Source of the DNA: Pseudopithomyces maydicus
Lineage: Eukaryota > Ascomycota > Dothideomycetes > Pleosporales > Didymosphaeriaceae
DNA: 64,000 nucleotides
NCBI GenBank assembly: GCA_026873275.1
Contig: JANTUC010000001.1
Span: 2,542,001-2,606,000, forward strand
Direction of reading: 5' to 3'
The notes beneath the pieces are model-generated. The model made no database searches and was not told where the DNA came from. It was given only the letters and a program-made list of their open reading frames with translations. The stretch's first letter is position 1, and the number at the start of each line of letters is the position of its first letter. A program made the position numbers and the translations under genes. Below are positions 34,138 to 45,679 of this stretch, one piece after another.

Positions 34138-35006
34138 GACTTCAGCTCGGTCGTTTTGTCAGATACGGGGGTTACACTCTTGATATACAAAAATTTTGAG
34201 CTGAAACAAGACATTCAACACATACCAAATGCGTTATGGCGTTGCTCGGCGTCCCACAAGAATGAAGGCGTAGCGCAGTAGTGCTTATGTGTGCTACTAT
34301 TCCTGAAAGCCTCGGGTAAATTATGCGATATGGAGTTTTTGCCAACCACCAATGGAAAATTGGAATTGTGCCCAGTCAAGTGAGCATGCAATGGTAATGC
34401 AGCTGTTGTTCATAAAATATTCAGGTTGTGTGGCCATCTGACATATTCGGCATGACTACATCCCACCTATGACATTGGGTTGCGCAATATTACGAATGCT
34501 TTTGGGTATATGTAGACTCTAAATTTCGTTGACTTTAACAATAGTACCAGTTTTCTGAAAGCAATGTTTCTTTACACTGTAGAAATCTGCTACCGATTTT
34601 TATCATCTAACACGTGTAGTGATTCAAGATATTGTGCTCACTCGGGGATCTTCCAGTGATCAAAGACAGACTAATGCTTCCAGGCTATCGAGTCTTGTAA
34701 AGTCCCGTTATTGTGGGCTAGTGAAAGTTTTGGCAAAGATTACCATGCCACAGCGCGCAGATTCTATATTATTGACGCAGGTATTATCCAGACTCTAGTA
34801 TTTATGAGGTAGCTGTCCATGGGATTGATCCATTCGCACAACTCAGCACTGCAGTTGTGGCGCGGGGAGTCTCGAACTATATGCTAGCATTGTCAAGTGC
34901 TAGCTGTCAAGGCTAATTTATTGCAGGTCATATTTGTACTTTCGCAATTATCTCATTGTTTCGAACGCAATTATGTGCCCACATAGATTATTATACATAA
35001 GGAATA
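34138..35006. other. Intergenic region upstream of the GMC gene
   Basis: About 870 AT-rich bp; holds the GMC promoter and the 3' end of the MFS gene. An imperfect 14-16 bp direct duplication, TGCTAGCATTGTCAAG then TGCTAGCTGTCAAG, lies near 34880-34912. No gene seen. Confidence 0.5.
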
Positions 35007-36572
35007 CTACCTGAGTTCCCCACTACAATTCTCTTCATGTTCATATGTTGATTCTCTCATGAAGGGGCTCTTCTCTCTGATATTTCCACCGAAAATGAAC
35101 AGAATGACTGGAATAAAGCTGAGTCCCAGAGCAAGAAACCCTAAAAGAGAACTCGCCCAGTGAAATCCCAAGGTCCGATACATGCTCTGAGTGGCAAGAG
35201 GAAGAAAGGCTGCCAGAATGTTCTCTAGAAAAGCCGCGCCTGCTATAGCACTGGCTGCATATTTGGCATAAGCATCGAGAATGTAGGTAGTAACGGCAGA
35301 AACAGAGCAAAACATGCCGAATCCCACAAGTGCCAATGCTATGGTAGGTACAATCCATGGAATTGCTGAATAAGATGTCCATGCGAAGTAGAAAAGGCCG
35401 CCGGCGAGGCCAATGAACGATGCAGGTATACTGAGATACAATCGCGATTCGGGGATTGGTACACCGGGCTTCTCGGCGTTCTTATGAGCGGAGCGAAAAT
35501 ATAACTCATCCTGACCCAGTGATGCCACAAGACCAAGAATCTCACCTACCACAACAGCACCTTGCACCAATCCAGTGCCGTAGTATGTCCAATCGTACAG
35601 TCCGGAGTAGACTTGTACGATGGACTGGGTGAACATGTACGCGGTACCAACGCAAAAGGCAGACCACATCCCAAAGGAAAACACCACTGCTTCTGTGCAA
35701 AGCATCTTGGTTGGACGGACAAGTGTTTCGCGGATGATATCTCCTATACTAGCGTGTTGCGTCTCGATATCTGCATAATTCTTGATGTTTGTGGTCTTGC
35801 GAATAACGCGCGCTCGTTTGCTGAGAATGACGTCAGGGCGTACTTCGGGCAGGCCAAAGAAAACAACGGGAAACATGACACTGTAGAAGATAATCTGAGA
35901 TAAGAAGATCCTGTATATGATTAGTTGACGGATGCTTCGGACTTGAATAGCAAATTTCCTTACCAACGCCATGTTGTGAAATGAACAATGGCACTACCCA
36001 CAACAGGACCCATACTCAACCCAGCTAGCAGTCCCCAAATATATAGTGAGGTTCCGAAGCTCTTCTCTCGGCCATCCTGCCACATATCGCTAATAATTCC
36101 ACTCGTGATATTGGCGAGCGTAGCTGAGCAGCCTCCGGTAATGATTCTAGTCACGACAAGAGTAGCAAAATTTTGTGCTACTGCCTGTGGTATGATGAAA
36201 ACAATCAACACTGCATATATTATCTATAAACTGAGTTAGCCCTGTACATATAGTTCCGAGTTTTCTTACCAAGTAGCTCCACCGAACGCCAAAATGTTCC
36301 ATTAATGGCAAGCCAAACATAGGTGCAGCGGCACCGCTCAATGTCCACGAGAAGATAGGCCAATAGGAGTGCGGGAAATCCTCATCGCTAACCTGAAAGC
36401 TCTCATTTATCTGTTCAGCAGCGCTTGCCATAGCAGTCCCATTGACTTGAATCACAAAAGTCATGAAACAGGCGAGCAGCATGATCATCCATTTCTTGGT
36501 CTTCGACCAATTGAACGGGTTGGCAGGATCCTTAGGACCATCCCATACCAGAGTGCTAGCTGGTGAGCTCAT
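35007..36572 (-). CDS. MFS transporter, DHA1-type multidrug/polyamine family
   Basis: 488 residues from exons 36270-36572, 35964-36223 and 35007-35910 (introns 46 and 53 nt). The N-terminus has DGPKDPANPFNWSKTKKW, the hallmark of fungal DHA1 carriers before helix 1. About twelve hydrophobic helices follow, with ATLANITSGIISDMW in the first half and DAYAKYAASAIAGAAFLEN in the second, both typical of this group. Likely a plasma-membrane proton antiporter exporting a metabolite or toxicant; substrate unknown. It lies just upstream, on the same strand, of the GMC oxidase gene. Confidence 0.92.
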
Positions 36573-38462
36573 AGTATTGAGTATTATTTTCCTTGCCAGC
36601 TACTCAAGGCCGAAGCTGGATTGACTTCCTGTTGAAAACAACGGCTGCGGGTGGAGGGGAACAAAGGTCCAGGAAATTCTTGAAAGCACGCGACTTCTCG
36701 ATTATAAAACGCATCTGCCGAGCGACGATTTATTCATCTATTAAACTTTTTGCCAGTCGGGAGACCTTCCTAGGAGAAATTCTGAGCCACGACTTCGATG
36801 GGCTTTGAGGCTCTGAAAAGCAGTGAAAGAAAATGCTGCAACGATGCACTAGTTTACGCACAGCATGAATACAAAGGCTTGTCAGAAGACCAGATTTGTA
36901 AATGTATCATTACGGTGACATTGCTCAACGTCCTCGAAAGAAGGGGATTTACAGACCGCCTCATGACGCTGCAAAGTCGCAGGTTCTGTACCCACCCATT
37001 GCTTCATTGCCCGAGCGTCTTGGCCCGAAAGCTTTATTCCATTCGTCGCGGGACCCATTTTCACGGCGCTCTGACTAACAGGAGTGACGGAATTGCGTTG
37101 GCGACTCTGCCCAGGAGCGTTCGGAAGGGATTTCGTGACGTAAAATATTCAGCGGGCGCCAGTACGTTTACGGTATAGCGGTTGCCTATTTGGTATCAGC
37201 AACCATACCATGGAACACACTGAAAGCTACTCTCTTTCGTCGAATGTCAATCCTTATACTCCATTAACACTGATTCCGTTGTAGCTGGGTAAAATCGACA
37301 GAAAATCATACTTTTCTTGCATTAGACGACTCATGCGCTACTCGCAAAGTGACATACCTATGTACATACAAATGTAGGCACATGCACATGTGTAATCGAC
37401 TTGACGACCTCGGGGTGCGATCCTACAAACAGGCCATGTAGAGCAACATAGTCTCCTAGAACCCTTATCATAGTTCCTGGTACTGCGGCAAGTCTAGAGG
37501 CGATAGGATTTTATAACTAACCTCCAAGTGTTACTACTCCACTGCAATGGCAAGCACATCCATCTCGGCTTTATATTTCAACACACCTATACTCACTAAG
37601 ACTTGTCCAATATCCCTTCCATGTTGTTGGTGCATGAAAGGTAGTTCAGGCTTGGGAATGTACTCAACAACATTGAAGCCTAGAAATCATCCCGGTATCT
37701 TGTCTCGATTGTTATCACCAGATGTGACTTGTCTCTTGTATCTCTTTAACTCTTAGAGGGCCCCATAAAAGAATTTCATGTCAAGGTAAATAGGAGTTCT
37801 GGGGCTTGATTTGCTATAGCAACAATTCGGGAAAGTAGCTTAGGTGGACACTGACTATATATGCAGAGATCTAAAGCACGGAAAGATCTAGTTGAAAAGA
37901 CTTACTTCCTTAGCGTCTGTAAGTGTGTATTTTCCTGTTGACAGAATCTCGGTAACAGTATCCTACCTACCGTTCTTCGTTCCTGCAGAAGTGTGGATAC
38001 TACCCTGTCTATATGATTGACGATAGGCACAGTTAACGCTCAGCGAAATTGTGTTACTTCGAAGATAGCGATAGAGAGTCCGCTCAACCTATGACTATTC
38101 AGAGCATTCACCTGAATCACGAGTTCAAATGTTGTTCACTCTCTCATGTTTGGTCAATTGTTTGGTGGTGTTGTTGATTATACCTAGACCTTCATATGCA
38201 TGTGTATATACCAAGCTCACGTCCTATTATCTGAGCAGACAACGAGAGATCGGAGGAGACATCAAGTATAAATCGGCCGCGGAGATTCAAGTCTCCCAAC
38301 AGCCCGAATCGTATCATGGCGTATGTAAAGGCCCGATTCCGCACCCCACGGGGTCATTTTCAAGCGTTATTCATTTGGGGCTCCGTTCTCTAGACCCACA
38401 ACCCAAGGTCGTCCCCAGCCGGAAGAAGCCTCGCTAAACTTCTGCTAAGCCAAGGTGTCGGA

Positions 38463-38482
38463 TGTCAATATCGCGATTGACA
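38463..38482. promoter_or_regulatory. 20-bp palindrome TGTCAAT-N6-ATTGACA
   Basis: Perfect 7-bp arms around ATCGCG, flanked outside by CGGA on the left and CTGCCG on the right. The form suits binding of a dimeric regulator. It is about 1.04 kb upstream of the sugar transporter ATG. The binding protein is unknown. Confidence 0.45.
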
Positions 38483-38865
38483 CTGCCGAACCAGAGTGCT
38501 GGCTTTGTGCCTCGTTACGATGCGTGAGACTGCACGGCTAGAGGCTTGGCGCAGAGGCGGAAGTTGACCGAGTTCGGCTTGCACAATTATGTACCTATCC
38601 AGACTACTTGCCGAGCTACTGATGCGATTGTGCATTTCGGGGAATACCGCATGGACACAGTTGAAATGTTAGAGAGGAACGACGACGACTCGAATAAAAG
38701 CCGGGACGCACGATCATGTTCTCGGATGTTCTTCTACCTTGATGTACCTAGCTGTGTAGGTAAAGTATTGGCACTCGGCGCCAGCCATCGTGCTACTAGG
38801 GAAGATGAACGCCCCTCATCTCTAATTATTTATCCCGCACAACAGTCTACGTAGGTAGCACAGCG

Positions 38866-38882
38866 GGCGGACTCCGTCCGCC
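38866..38882. promoter_or_regulatory. GGCGGAC/GTCCGCC short hairpin
   Basis: Perfect 7-bp inverted repeat with a 3-nt centre (TCC). It may be a protein site or a small hairpin; no terminator role is expected in a fungus. Confidence 0.35.
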
Positions 38883-39312
38883 TTGTTTCACGCGTCAACG
38901 GTCTGGAGTGGGTGGCCGGTGCTCCACGATAGTCCAGCTGCAGTCCGGAAAGGATCCTCGGCTGCATGCGCGGCCCAAGTGCCCCTTCTGGGACGTATCA
39001 TAAGCCTCGCCCAGCGCTATCCTTCGGGCTATCCGGTGGATTAAGCTCCACTTATGCACCGCTTCGAAAGCTTCCTTGTATCTCACGCCGCCGTGTTCTC
39101 GGCATTGCAACGTCGAATGCTCAGGTATCACCGATACACTACAGAACGGCCAATAGATCAGCCTATGATGCTGCACCCAACCAGTCAGGCTACATTACGA
39201 AGCAAGGATGGAGTTGCCCGCCATGCGCGGGGCAGAAAGCTGCGGGATGGATTGGAGAACCTGGAGAAGCTCGCGCTTGAGCTTTCCTAATGCGTACATG
39301 TTCTCTGCATAT

Positions 39313-39358
39313 CGCCCCAGAACCCCCAGACTGGGAATCCGATCATGGGGTATAAAAG
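39313..39358 (+). promoter_or_regulatory. Candidate CreA site and TATA box of the sugar transporter
   Basis: TATAAAAG at 39351-39358 lies about 170 bp before the ATG at 39524. CCCCAG at about 39315-39320 is the reverse of CTGGGG, which fits the CreA/Mig1 consensus SYGGRG. Carbon catabolite control is an inference. Confidence 0.45.
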
Positions 39359-39523
39359 TTTTGCCTGCCCACCTTTATCGGGTGGTTCGTGCAGCTGGAA
39401 TTGTGTGACCTGTCACCTATCCGTGTTCCCTTAAAAAGCGTTGCGAGTGCCCACCCATCGTTCCATCGTTCAAACGGCTCTTTGCATCATATTAGCGTGT
39501 GAACGGCAGCCCGTTCCAACACA

Positions 39524-41284
39524 ATGTGGAATCCTTGGAGAGAAAACCTGAAAGATACGCCGAAGGAGTCACTTAACTGGAGACTTTGGTATGGCGTTTT
39601 CGGTAAGATGGAGCATACACTTCCGCGAATCGTCCCATCCGATCTAACACACCTGGCCAGTCTTCGGTTTGATGGGTGCCGCACGAGGCATTGACGAAGG
39701 CCTCATCGGAACGACCGCCGAACTCACGCCTTTTATCGAAAAATTTGGGCTCGAAGATCCCAGCAAGTCTAAACATGAAAAGGCCGAGTTGTTGTCCAAC
39801 ATCACTTCGATGGTCCAGATGGGCTCCATCTTGGGTTCGCTCGTCGCTTTTTACGTGACTGATAAAATCGGACGTCTCTGGGCTGTGCGTTTTCTCTGTT
39901 GTTTGTGGGTCCTTGGAATCGGTATTTTCCTTGGCAGTGCGGCGACGGGGAGCTTGGGAATGATATACGCTGGACGATTCATTGCTGGTATCGGCATTGG
40001 TCAAACTACAGTCGTTGCTCCCACGTACCTAGCTGAGACAGCTCCGAGGGCTATTCGAGGTCTCTGCGTGTGCGCTTTCTCTGGTGCTGTCTATCTGTAA
40101 GTTGATCGGCCACTGCGTTAAACGGTCTTGACTGATGTGCTTGCCAGCGGCATCATGCTTGCGTATTTCGCCTCCTGGGGCTCTTCCATTCACATCTCAG
40201 ATAAAACGGATGCGCAATGGCTGGTTCCTAACAGCATGCACCTCATGTTTGCTGTCATCATTTTCACGCTTTCGTTCTTCGCCAAAGAGTCACCGCGCTG
40301 GCTCATCAAGGTTGGGCGTCACGAAGAAGCTCTAAAGAATCTCTCACAGCTCCGTCAACTTTCGTCGGATCACCCATACGTCGTATCTGAGATCTTAGAC
40401 ATCAACGATCAATTGAATCGGGAGAGGGAGGCAACCATGGGAACAACGTGGCTTGGCCCGATCCGCGAATTGTTCGCCAGCAAGGCAAACATCTACCGCA
40501 TTCAGCTCAGCATATTCTCGCAGCTGCTTGCCCAATGGAGCGGTGCTAATTCGATTACTATCTACGCCCCCACGTATTTCGAAATGATGGGTACTACTGG
40601 CCAAAGGGAGAAGTTGTTCGCCACGGCCATCTTCGGCCTCGTAAAACTCGTCTCCTCACTTCTTTGCGCCTTCTTCCTGATCGACTTTATTGGACGCAAA
40701 CGCGCATTGAGCAGCGGCATTACACTCCAGCTCGTTTCAATGCTGTACATGGCCATCTTCCTCTTCATCGACAAAAGCGTCAGTGTCAAAGGAGCCCCCA
40801 GTCCCCCAGCATGAAGCACGCCGCCATGGGTGCAATTGTTTTCATATATGTTTCTGGCTTCGGATGGGCTCTAGGCTGGAACAGCATCCAATACCTCATT
40901 AATTCTGAGATTTACCCGCTGAGACTGCGCGCACTGGGTGGTAGTATCGCCATGACATTCCATTTCGTCAACCAGTACGGCAACTCCAAGGCTGTCCCCC
41001 TCATGTTCATCTCCATGACATACGGCGGAACTATGTTATTCTTCAGCATTGTTACCGCTATCGGTCTTGCATGGGTGTGGTTCTTCCTGCCCGAGACCAC
41101 GGGCAAGAGCCTCGAGGCCATGGACGAGATGTTCAACCTGCCATGGTATCTTATCGGACGCAAGGGAGCGGAAATGACAAAAGGCCACGGTGGGTTGTCG
41201 GAAATATTGGATGTGGAGGGCGAAAAGGCGGTAGATGTGCATTTGGAGAAGACGGAGGCTGCCGAGAGGACCCGGAGTGTCTAA
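39524..41284 (+). CDS. MFS sugar/quinate-type transporter, interrupted by one frameshift
   Basis: Sugar-porter family importer, about 550 residues if continuous. Exons: 39524-39602, 39661-40096 and 40148-41284; introns 58 and 51 nt. Motifs: DEGLIGTT at the end of helix 1, DKIGRLWAVR after helix 2, GRFIAGIGIGQ, KESPRWLIKVGR, then DFIGRKRALSSG, and PETTGKSLE near the end. The best resemblance is to quinate-permease-like fungal carriers (GFGWALGWNSIQYLINSEIYP). In the loop after helix 8 the frame slips at C5 tracts 40795-40799 or 40803-40807: one missing base gives a stop at 40812-40814, and one added C restores SMKHAAMGAIVF. No other break is seen. Confidence 0.9.
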
Positions 41285-41980
41285 GGGCCAATTTGAGGAC
41301 GCAGTGCAAGGATGAACCCCTGGGTACCTCAGTATTCACCTGTTTACACGATACGAGAAGATTACTATGGGATGTGTAGATAAAGCCCGATGAGCCTTGA
41401 TTGGCTGATAGGGAGTATGAATTATCACGAATTTTTTGTTCTCCTATCTCCTGAAGCGTGCACAACAGCTTTGAATAAATTTTAATAGGCTAATTTCAAT
41501 CTACGAGACACCATTGTTTGTGTGTGTGTGTGTGTGCGTGTGTTTTGTTTTTGGAAAAAAATGGAAGCTGAGTATGGAGTTGACTGAATGAAAATGGATA
41601 GAAAAAAAGCTGTCATCCCCTCTTGTGACCGTACGAAAAGTTGCGTACAGAGCGATGAGACACCAATGATCACAATTAGAGGGATCCAATTTTGGTAGTT
41701 TTTAACAGCTCACGCTATACATTCACAGATCCAAAATTAGGTATGAAGCAAGGGTTAAAATGCACAATTGTTTTCTAATTCCTATATACAAGGTCACCTG
41801 GGAATTCTCACCAGTGCCTTTATGCTGTGTCTCGTGAAACATTGATCATAAACTCATGTAGAGGTATCTCAGAAAGTAACGCCATGCCAGCCTTATGGAA
41901 GTCCCAATAAAACAAAATAAACAATCGAAAAACAAAACCAAAGTCAGACAGACGGGGAGGTGTAAGTATTACACCATCAA
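41285..41980. other. Convergent 3' intergenic region
   Basis: Between the sugar transporter and Hsp104 stops. Contains a TG microsatellite at 41519-41542 with a single C interruption. No gene seen. Confidence 0.55.
41519..41542. repeat. (TG)n microsatellite
   Basis: Twelve TG-type dinucleotides with one CG interruption, seen directly. Confidence 0.9.
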
Positions 41981-44828
41981 CTAGTCCAGGTCGTCATCCA
42001 AACGCATCCAATCACCTGTAAGCCTCTTAGCAAAAGTCTGCTTCTTCTGAAGGAGAAATTTACTCGTAGAGATCCATACCTCCATCTGCCTCGTCTTCCA
42101 GCTCCGCCACAGCGTCGGACTCGTCATACATATCAGAATCTTCATCACTGTCTGTGTGGTTGGGAAGCACATGAATATGGCCATCCTCGAGGACAACACG
42201 CGCAGGTTCGCCATCCTTGATGCTTCCACGTAGGATCATAACTGCCATACGATTGAGCACCTCCTTCTCGATGAGACGAGATAGAGGTCGTGCACCGTAA
42301 GCGGGTGAATAGCCTGCCGAGCCGAGATAGTCACGGACTTCGTTGGTCATCTCGATATGCACATTGCGGCCGTTGGCGTTGAGTCGTTTCTGAATCTCGG
42401 CCATACGCACATCTACAATCTTTCGAATCTCCCGCTTCGTGAGTCGGTTGAAGATGACTACGCTCGAGATACGGTTAAGGAATTCAGGCAAGAAGTAGTT
42501 GCGCAAAGCACCCATGACCATTTCGCGAGTTGTTGGGTCGATGCGGCCGTCGGGTGCGTTGGGACGGGAGAGGTATTCGGCACCCAGATTCGATGTCAAG
42601 ACGACGATGCAATTCTTTGCATCAACAATGCGGCCTTGGCCATCGGTGATGCGGCCGTCGTCCATCAGTTGCAGAAGTACGGTGAGAACTTCTTTAGCAG
42701 CCTTCTCTACTTCATCGAACAGAAGGATAGAGAAGGGGCGACGGCGAAGAGCTTCCGTTAGCTGCCCTCCAGCGTCGTGGCCAACGTATCCAGGCGGCGC
42801 ACCGATCATCCTGCTTAGGGAATGACGCTCCTGGTATTCTGACATGTCGAAACGAATCATGGATTTAGGATCGTCGAACAAGAACTCAGCGAGAGCCTTG
42901 GTGAGCAACGTCTTACCGGTACCGGACGGGCCACAGAAGAGGAAGCTTGGTGGTTGGTTCGGGTTGGCGAGACCTGATCGCTGGAGCCGGATTGCGTTGG
43001 AGACAGCACCAACAGCTTCTTTCTGTCCGACGACAATCTGGCCGAGGTGACGCTCCATGTTTAGAAGCTTGTCCTTTTCGGTGGTCTTGAGCCTCGTGAC
43101 TGGAATGCCGGTCCAGCGTGCAACAATTTCGTTGATCTGATCGGGTCCAACAGAGTCACTAAGAAGTGCTTCCCCTCCACCTTCCTGATGGGCCCACATC
43201 TCGGCATCGGCCTTTTTCTTCTCCTGTTCGAGCTCACCGATGCGCTGCTTCAGATCGGGGATGGCGTAGTAGGTCAAGTCAGAGGCGGTCTGAAGATCGC
43301 GAATGCGCTCAGCCTCGGCGACCTTGTTTTGGAGATTTTCAAGCTTGATCTTGGCCTCCTGGATCTCTTTGCTGCGTCCCTTCTCGCGCTCGTACATCTC
43401 GCGAAGGGGCTTCAGCTCTTCCTCGATATTTGCAGCTTCAGCTCTAGCTTCTTTGAGTCGAGCTTGCGAAGCTTCATCCTTTTCGCGATTGAGGGCATGG
43501 ATTTCGATTTCGAGCTGACGGAGACGACGCTCCATGTTGTCAAGAGCTTCGGGTTGCGATTCTCGAGTAACGCGGACCGCAGCAGCGGCTTCGTCGATAA
43601 GATCGACAGCTGAATCGGGCAGGCGACGCTGTGTCAAGTAGCGGGCAGCGAGACTAGCTGCAGATACGATGGCACCGTCCATGATGGTCACACCGTGGTG
43701 CGTCTCGTAACGCTCTTTCAATCCACGCAGGATAGAGATAGTCTCGGGAATGGAAGGCTCCTTGACCAGGACCTGCTGGAAACGTCGTTCGAACGCCTGA
43801 TCCTTCTCGATGTACTTTCTATATTCGCCGAGGGTGGTAGCGCCAATGCAGTGAAGTTGTCCACGGGCTAGCATGGGCTTCAACAGATTGGCAGCGTCCA
43901 TACCGCCCTCTCCGGAGGATCCAGCGCCCATGAGAAGATGGATTTCGTCCACGAACAATACTATCATATCCTTAGAGTCCTCGATCTCCTTCAAGACGCC
44001 CTTCATACGCTCTTCAAACTCTCCGCGGTATTTGCTGCCGGCGACCAGGGCACCAACGTCGAGCGAGAGGAGTCTGCATGCAGCGAGATTTGCGGGGACG
44101 TCGGCGTCAACGATACGGCGAGCTAGGCCCTCAACGACGGTTGTCTTTCCAACACCAGGCTCTCCTATGAGTACAGGGTTGTTCTTGGTTCGACGTGAGA
44201 GGATTCGAATGACTCGTCGGATCTCCTCCTCACGACCGATGACTGGATCGATCTTGCCTTCTCGTGCCATTGCCGTCATATCGATGGTGAATTTTTTCAG
44301 ATTCTCGTTCTCCTCCTCGGCGTCGGCTGTTTTGGAGTCGACTCGCTTCGTGCCGCGGATGGCTTGGACAGCTTGGTCGACAAGCTTAGTGTTGGGTACG
44401 TTGGACTCGGCCAAGCACCTTTGTATTGAGGGGTCCTGACAGAGGCACTGAATGAGGTGCTCTACTGCGATGTAGCTGTCCTTTTGTGTGCGTGCGAGTT
44501 CTTCGGCTGCCCGCAGGATCTTGGCCATGGCGGGCGAGGGCGAGGTGCGGTCGGGCGGCGGGTCCTGGCTCGGTAGCCGGACGAGGGCTTTCTTGAGGGA
44601 GCGCTCGAGCTGTTGTGGGTCGCCATTCGCGCGGTCGACGACCTGTCGGAAGAAGGGCACCGAAGGTTGTGTAAGGCCAGCCTTCTGCGAGTCGTCTGGC
44701 GGGGGGTCGATGAGGGAGACTGCGAGATGTATGGGTGTGAGTTGTGAATGTGCGTAGCCTTTGGCAAGCTCGAAGCTGTCTGCAAGAGCCTTGGCGGCCT
44801 TGTCGGTATATGCATCAAAAGAAGTCAT
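41981..44828 (-). CDS. HSP104: Hsp104/ClpB disaggregase
   Basis: Hexameric AAA+ protein disaggregase of the cytosol and nucleus, 927 residues. Exon 1 is 42080-44828; a 64-nt intron (42016-42079) precedes a 35-nt last exon (41981-42015). Clp N-domain at 1-150; NBD1 Walker A GEPGVGKT and Walker B VLFVDEIH; middle coiled-coil domain about 410-530; NBD2 with GPSGTGKT and LLFDEVEKA; arginine-finger sequence LNRISSVV. Splicing gives the end EADGGDWMRLDDDLD, matching the DDDLD tail of yeast Hsp104 that binds TPR co-chaperones. Unspliced reading ends instead in GGMDLYE. Upstream lies an HSE-like site. Confidence 0.95.
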
Positions 44829-45060
44829 GGTGGAAAATGTGGTGAGCAGGGACTCGTGCGTGTGTGAGTTTGCTAGAAGAAAATGCCGGAAGCAGTCGTG
44901 GTGATTATCGTGTAATTACTGGGGGAGGAAACGGGGTCGGTGTGGCTGCAGGAGAATATATAGTGAGTGGTGCCATGTTTCGCAGGCTCGAGCAGGTACT
45001 GGAGCAATCGTGGGGCTTCCGTGACTGGCCATCGAAGCTTCTGGGTGATGCGCGTGCAGG
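44829..45060 (-). promoter_or_regulatory. Hsp104 promoter with HSE-like and TATA-like elements
   Basis: CGAAGCTTCT at 45033-45042 fits nGAAnnTTCn, a two-unit heat shock element, about 210 bp upstream of the ATG. TATATATT on the minus strand at 44955-44962 is a candidate TATA box about 130 bp upstream. Spacing is compatible with heat-shock control, as known for this gene family. Confidence 0.5.
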
Positions 45061-45679
45061 GATCCGGTCCGGTGAGCTGGGGCTACGTCATAGCTAGCCG
45101 AGGCGCCAGTGCCTTGTTGGGTTGGCGTGGGGACGGCTTCGTCGACGGTCACGAGAGGTGACGATGTCCATGGGCAGGTGGAGGTGGGGGTGGAGGTGGG
45201 AGTGCAGGTAGATACGTACCCAGGTGTGCTCCTCTTCGACATTAGTTAGATGGTCCCCTCAGGAAGCTACTCGCATGCAACATGCTGACTCTTGGTCCCC
45301 ATCATACGAGACGCACTGCACTGACAGCACTGCGACTGCGACTGCCTTGCTGGCGGCAGTAAGCAGCGACGAAGCAGCCTCACTCGTCCCCGCCAACTCA
45401 CCCCACTAGCCACGACCCTCCAGCTTGACAATCATCATATGTAGAAAAAAAACGGGGCCAAGTCTAGACAGTCAGTCACTATACGTTAGCCACGCATCTC
45501 GTTTCTGGGTACAATTGATTTCTCGGCATTCTTGTATACAGACTTGCTCTCGTGCTGCTGCCCAGCTTGACTCGTTCCTGCCACATTCACCCTCCTTCAC
45601 TGTCACCGCGGCCTTTTCATGAACCCTGACTCCATATCACCATTAGCCCTCTTGATCTCACTATTGACTCTTCTCACTA
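45061..45679. other. Intergenic region
   Basis: Distal Hsp104 upstream sequence and 3' flank of the oxidoreductase gene. CCCCT near 45255 could be a stress element. No gene seen. Confidence 0.5.

Larger units (their letters stand above)
36573..39523. other. Long gene-poor intergenic region
   Basis: Nearly 3 kb. A 126-codon ATG frame at 36798-37178 has no recognised domain and is not called. The centre (37200-38150) is AT-rich and has no convincing coding sequence. The right part has small palindromes and the promoter of the sugar transporter. It could contain a lineage-specific or decayed gene that I cannot recognise. Confidence 0.5.

Noticed and set aside
34860..34920. Minus-strand AGTTCGAGACTCC resembling a tRNA T-loop
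   Set aside because: No acceptor stem or A box; only a short direct duplication is present.
36798..37178. 126-codon frame upstream of the MFS gene
   Set aside because: No domain, signal peptide or splice structure; may be chance.
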